DNA of 8,436 nucleotides from Bacteroidales bacterium (lineage in GTDB: Bacteria > Bacteroidota > Bacteroidia > Bacteroidales > GCA-2711565), in NCBI GenBank assembly GCA_029938505.1, contig JAOZUV010000071.1, positions 1 through 8,436 of the forward strand. The letters run 5' to 3'. The position numbers were made by a program, and so were the translations under genes. Below are positions 6,001-8,436 of the stretch, in pieces. The notes under the pieces are model-generated. The model made no database searches. It saw only the letters and a list, made by a program, of their open reading frames with translations, and was not told the origin of the DNA. How positions within the stretch are numbered: position 1 is the stretch's first letter; every line of letters starts with the position of its first letter.

Positions 6001-8026
6001 CAATAAAGTTATTGGAGTATTAGCAGTACAAAGTTATACCGATGAAAAAGCATATACCAAAAAAGAACAACGAATTCTGGAAATTATTTCCAACCAAATT
6101 AGTCTTGCCATTGAACGCAAAAAAAAATCTGATCAGCTTAACGAAGAAAAGGATTATGCGGAACACATTTTAACGGTCGTACCTAGCGCAGTATTCACAG
6201 TTGACTTGAATGAAATAATAACAAGCTGGAATAAAAAAGCAGAGGTAATTACCGGATGGACAGCAAAAGAAACCATTGGAAAAGAATGTGGCATATTTGC
6301 TGTCATGCCCTGTAATATAAATTGCGGATTATATGATGATAGTGTTGAAAAACCTATTACTAACCGCGAATGCACCATAAAAACCAAGGCTGGAAGAATG
6401 TTAACCATCATGAAGAATGTGGATTATTTACGTGATTCAAATGGAAACATTATTGGGGGCATCGAAAGCTTTGAAGATATTAGTGAACACAAACGTGCTG
6501 AACTCATGCAGCATATTATTAGTAATATCTCAAACTCTGTTGGTACTAGCGAAAAGCTCGAAGATTTGATTACCTACATTCAAGATCAACTCTCAAAACT
6601 CTTGGATACTACTAATTACTATATTGCCTTATATAATGAAAATGACGACACCCTCTCATTGCCATTTATGGCTGATGAAAAAGATAAATACGAAGTATTT
6701 CCAGCTGCTGGCACTTTAACTGGTTATGTGATCAGAAGCAGGAAAGCTCTTTTTGCTCATGAAAAAGAAATGAATGAACTAGAGAAAAAAGGAGAAATCG
6801 AATTAATTGGAGCACCTTCAAAAATATGGTTGGGAGTACCACTGTTAGTTCAGGGAAAAGTTATTGGAGTAATGGCAGTTCAGAGTTATGAAGATGAAAA
6901 TGCTTTCAATAAGTCGGATTTAGAAGTACTAGAAATAGTTTCACACCAAGCTAGTCGATCCATTGAGAGAAAAAGAAATTCGGAAGCAATGAAAGCTAAG
7001 AATTTTGAACTCAGCACTCAGAAAGAAGAACTGGAAACAACATTGGAAAGCTTAAAAGATACTCAGTCGCAATTAATCCAAACCGAAAAAATGGCTGCAT
7101 TGGGTACACTTATTGCAGGTATTGCACATGAAATAAATACGCCATTGGGTGCTATTAATGCTTCGATTGGAAACATGTCTGATTCTTTAGAAACTGCCAT
7201 AGACAATCTTCCTAGACTTGTCCAAAAATTATCAGATGAGGAATTAAGATTATTTCTAAAAATTCTGAAGTATGTTGATAAAGAAAGCCCTGATCTTACT
7301 TCAAAAGAAAAAAGACAATTAAAGAAACAGATTATTTTAGAAATAAATAATGCAGGCATTGAGGAGGCTGATAAGATTGCTGAGATGATTATTTATATGA
7401 AATTAAATACGCATATGGATAAACTCTTGCCTAGTTTAAAAACAAAGAATGCAAGTTATGTGCTATCAAATGCAAGAAATCTGGTTAGTTTAAAGAAAAA
7501 TACTAAAAACATAAATGTGGCTGTAAGCAAAGCTGCTAAAGTTGTTTTTGCATTGAAGAAATTTGCCCATCGTGATCATATTGGAGAAAAATCACCCGCT
7601 GATATTGTTGATGGTTTGGATACTGTTCTTACTCTTTATCACAATCAAATTAAGCAAGGTGTTGAAGTCATAAAAGATTTTCAACTTCTTCCTCCTGTTT
7701 CTTGTTTCGCTGATGAAATCAACCAAATATGGACCAATCTTTTTCACAATTCATTACAAGCTATGGAAAACAATGGCACACTAACTATCAAAACATGGGT
7801 TGAAAACAATTTTGCAAAAATCAGCGTGACAGATACTGGTGGAGGAATCCCCGAAGAAATTCGTGATCGCATATTTGAACCATTTTTCACTACTAAAATT
7901 GCGGGTGAAGGAAGCGGCTTAGGACTTGATATTATCAAAAAAATTGTAGATAAGCATGACGGGGAAATTGAAATGGAAACCGAAATGGGCGTTGGAACGA
8001 CTTTTACTATTTCATTACCTGTTTAA
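3032..8026 (+). CDS. Membrane-bound Cache-HAMP-(PAS-GAF)x3 sensor histidine kinase, 1664 aa
   Basis: An in-frame stop at 3011-3013 makes ATG 3032 the first start, followed by a basic N-terminus and a membrane helix. Domain order: TM1 about 11-33; periplasmic Cache about 35-330, of the Cache_3-Cache_2 type (GTFIPTDSPVY, GRAYAAGNWYITAYKPI); TM2 335-357; HAMP about 358-410 (DELGEL, FNTMADKL); glutamate/glutamine-rich coiled coil 411-470; PAS1 about 470-577; GAF1 578-740; PAS2 about 750-867; GAF2 868-1030; PAS3 about 1036-1151; GAF3 1152-1313; coiled coil 1314-1350; H-box with phospho-acceptor His1366 in AHEINTP; a long helical insertion about 1384-1490; HATPase to the C-terminus with N-box Asn1573 (NLFHNS), G1 DTGGGIP (1601-1607), F-box FEPFFTTK and G2 GEGSGLGL (1625-1632). 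All catalytic motifs are intact, so it should be an active kinase. It has no receiver domain of its own. A response regulator starts 39 bases downstream and is its likely partner. The ligand is unknown; Cache domains of this type commonly bind small organic molecules. Confidence 0.95.
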   Translation: MKNLRFIHKLYLGIGISLLAFMLGNIIVNTLGFKKTIQENYDRELINITESIYSLSHNAFQINQNLVNNNLNVANHFVENRTSLDPSIQIQLNIENQTTNEKTLKSVPIMLVDNNLEFSKIATNNNELVDYITKQLGGTVTIFQIIEEGLLRISTSVKNMDESRAIGTFIPTDSPVYKKISNGKNFKGRAYAAGNWYITAYKPIYENNKIIGAIAVGIKQTEISGLKATIADLHLGEIYHPLIFDIAGNSIINSHNKSQNILELKDKKGKEFIKQICLNIRDKQFSEGKIKYLWELQNNRTDERKIYYKYLAEMDWVIAIAIDMHAIETPLYKQIGISIFISIILFVIIFMVVILIGNRFTRQLNILRESVNNYTAKDFTSRAKIISNDELGELAGSFNTMADKLDGLYKNLFEKVDERTEELNMKNEEMQQQFEEIEQQNEEIRAINDEVQVMNSDLAESEKKVRRMIENLEDEYIFYSQKLDGKYSYVSPSVTKLLGYEQFEVEFGIQPFLTKNPKNKSAIVASQNSLKGIKQAPFEVELTDKNGNIKQFEILEVPVFDKNDKVVKIEGLAHEITERKRSEQVQEILNNISNAVLISKSVEDLIIYIKDQLGSIIDTQNYYIALYDEKTDSLTLPFMADEKDKDIESFPAGKTMTGYVIKTKKALLATDKQQEKLVKEGHIEFVGSRSKIWLGVPLMLAEKVIGVLAVQSYTDEKAYNKKDQEILQIASNQISLSIERKESEEKRKEKQELIDSITDSANDAIVVIDNDGKVVFWNPSAKTIFGYTKDEILNKDLHELIRPDSYKEAQTKAFENFKKDGKGNAIGQTVELTALRKNGEEFPVELSLAAVKINEKWGAIGTVRDITERKRAELIQHVISNISNSVSTNENLENLVSYIQEQLSQLLDTTNYYVALYDENSDTLSLPFITDEKDKFETFPAAKTMTGYVIKTRKPLLVNTREIEKLVKEKKINFIGTICKVWLGIPLTIDNKVIGVLAVQSYTDEKAYTKKEQRILEIISNQISLAIERKKKSDQLNEEKDYAEHILTVVPSAVFTVDLNEIITSWNKKAEVITGWTAKETIGKECGIFAVMPCNINCGLYDDSVEKPITNRECTIKTKAGRMLTIMKNVDYLRDSNGNIIGGIESFEDISEHKRAELMQHIISNISNSVGTSEKLEDLITYIQDQLSKLLDTTNYYIALYNENDDTLSLPFMADEKDKYEVFPAAGTLTGYVIRSRKALFAHEKEMNELEKKGEIELIGAPSKIWLGVPLLVQGKVIGVMAVQSYEDENAFNKSDLEVLEIVSHQASRSIERKRNSEAMKAKNFELSTQKEELETTLESLKDTQSQLIQTEKMAALGTLIAGIAHEINTPLGAINASIGNMSDSLETAIDNLPRLVQKLSDEELRLFLKILKYVDKESPDLTSKEKRQLKKQIILEINNAGIEEADKIAEMIIYMKLNTHMDKLLPSLKTKNASYVLSNARNLVSLKKNTKNINVAVSKAAKVVFALKKFAHRDHIGEKSPADIVDGLDTVLTLYHNQIKQGVEVIKDFQLLPPVSCFADEINQIWTNLFHNSLQAMENNGTLTIKTWVENNFAKISVTDTGGGIPEEIRDRIFEPFFTTKIAGEGSGLGLDIIKKIVDKHDGEIEMETEMGVGTTFTISLPV
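5156..5184 (+). repeat. 29-base exact direct repeat, copy in GAF1
   Basis: This stretch encodes AVQSYTDEKA near the end of GAF1 and is identical, base for base, to 6023-6051 in GAF2. The two copies are 867 bases apart, exactly 289 codons. Confidence 0.9.
6023..6051 (+). repeat. 29-base exact direct repeat, copy in GAF2
   Basis: This is the partner of 5156-5184. The corresponding stretch of GAF3 (around 6870-6900) is similar but differs at several bases, including the change of the TDEK residues to EDEN. Confidence 0.9.
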
Positions 8027-8065
8027 ATTTATTAATATTGTACATTTATAATCTAATTTTCGACT

Positions 8066-8436
8066 ATGAGTAAAAAAGCTATTTTGTGTGTGGATGATGA
8101 AAGCATGATCCTTGACAGTTTAAAAGAACAAATTGAAAAACGTCTCGGCGATGAATACATTTATGAAACCGCTGAAAATGCCGAAGAAGGATTGGAAGTA
8201 ATTGAAGAATTAGTAGGAGATGGAACCGAAGTATTAATTATTGTTTCTGACTGGCTAATGCCCGGAATTAAAGGTGATGAGTTTTTAGTTGAAGTACACA
8301 AACGTTTTCCAGGCATTATTAAAGTCATGTTAACAGGACAAGCCCAGAAAGAGGCCATTGAAAATGCCGAAGAAAATGCCAATTTGCATGCCTGCTTATT
8401 TAAGCCATGGTCAGAAGATGATTTAATAAACACTAT
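8066..8436 (+). CDS. Response regulator, receiver domain (partial, 123 codons; 3' end outside window)
   Basis: The frame opens with ATG 8066, 39 bases after the kinase stop, and runs to the right edge. The translation is a classic receiver domain: acidic pair Asp10-Asp11 in CVDDE, phospho-acceptor Asp62 in VSDWLMPG, the switch Thr90 in MLTGQA, and Lys113 in FKPW. The spacing of these residues is normal, so the domain should accept phosphate, most simply from His1366 of the upstream kinase. I see no terminator between the two genes, which supports co-transcription. The SDW-LMPG, LTGQ and KPW wording resembles receivers joined to non-DNA-binding outputs such as cyclase, phosphatase or HD-GYP domains, but the output is outside the window and it may also be a stand-alone receiver. 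The start is supported by the immediate beginning of the first beta strand (KKAILCVDDE). Confidence 0.93.
   Translation, partial: MSKKAILCVDDESMILDSLKEQIEKRLGDEYIYETAENAEEGLEVIEELVGDGTEVLIIVSDWLMPGIKGDEFLVEVHKRFPGIIKVMLTGQAQKEAIENAEENANLHACLFKPWSEDDLINT

Larger units (their letters stand above)
4763..6970 (+). repeat. Three tandem GAF copies alternating with PAS domains inside the kinase
   Basis: GAF copies cover 4763-5251, 5633-6121 and 6485-6970, spaced 290 and 284 codons apart. Each runs from an E(R/H)KR linker to IERK and shares NYY(I/V)ALY, LPF, DEKDK, TGYVI, K(I/V)WLG(I/V)PL, VIGV and AVQSY. By eye, copies 2 and 3 are identical at about 100 of 163 residues. The PAS domains between them are much less alike, so either the GAF alone was duplicated or the PAS domains diverged faster after duplication of a whole PAS-GAF unit. 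Confidence 0.85.

Noticed and set aside
4763..6970. Regularly spaced repeats considered as a CRISPR-like or mobile repeat array
   Set aside because: The repeats are protein domains within one intact reading frame with domain-sized spacing; they are not short identical repeats with unique spacers.
8041..8048. TACATTTA between the kinase and the regulator, a seven-of-eight match to the -7 box
   Set aside because: No TTTG is present at the -33 distance and the 39-base gap fits a co-transcribed pair, so an internal promoter is not supported.
6154..8433. Minus-strand open frames at 6154-6411, 7063-7359, 7744-7938 and 8161-8433
   Set aside because: They are antisense to conserved PAS, kinase and receiver segments and show no family signal; they are shadows of the real coding strand.

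Overview
The window looks like a chromosomal segment of a Bacteroidetes (Bacteroidota) bacterium, probably of the environmental Bacteroidales/Marinilabiliales kind. The reasons are the AT-rich coding sequence, the absence of clear Shine-Dalgarno sequences before the starts, candidate promoters of the Bacteroidetes type (-33 TTTG, 19-base spacer, -7 TAnnTTTG), a tRNA without an encoded CCA, and the style of the signalling proteins (very long PAS/GAF sensors). The taxonomic call is inference; no marker gene is present.

Layout. Bases 1-2417 (minus strand) hold the first 805 codons of a multi-PAS sensor protein that runs off the left edge: four PAS domains, one GAF domain and a fifth PAS, with no membrane segment and no output domain inside the window. 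A strong candidate promoter lies at 2538-2568. An AT-rich non-coding stretch follows, then a 33-base near-perfect palindrome (2766-2798), then an intrinsic terminator (2809-2844) for a minus-strand tRNA-Pro(GGG) gene at 2854-2927. The 104 bases between the tRNA and the next gene carry divergent candidate promoters.

Bases 3032-8026 (plus strand) encode a 1664-residue membrane-bound hybrid-sensor-type histidine kinase: TM, periplasmic Cache, TM, HAMP, coiled coil, three tandem PAS-GAF modules, an H-box with an unusually long insertion, and an HATPase domain. Thirty-nine bases downstream, on the same strand, begins a response regulator (8066 to the right edge), very probably its co-transcribed partner.

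How they may work together: the kinase could integrate a periplasmic ligand (Cache) with several cytoplasmic cues (PAS/GAF, one PAS with a cysteine cluster) and pass phosphate from His1366 to Asp62 of the regulator. The left-hand sensor carries a GAF of the same subfamily and may sense a related cue, but its output lies outside the window. The most notable points are the tandem GAF duplication with a 29-base exact repeat placed so that recombination would remove one module in frame, the roughly 100-residue insertion in the dimerisation/phosphotransfer domain, and the four-cysteine PAS. I found no clear sign of a wholly new system; this is an elaborate version of a known class.
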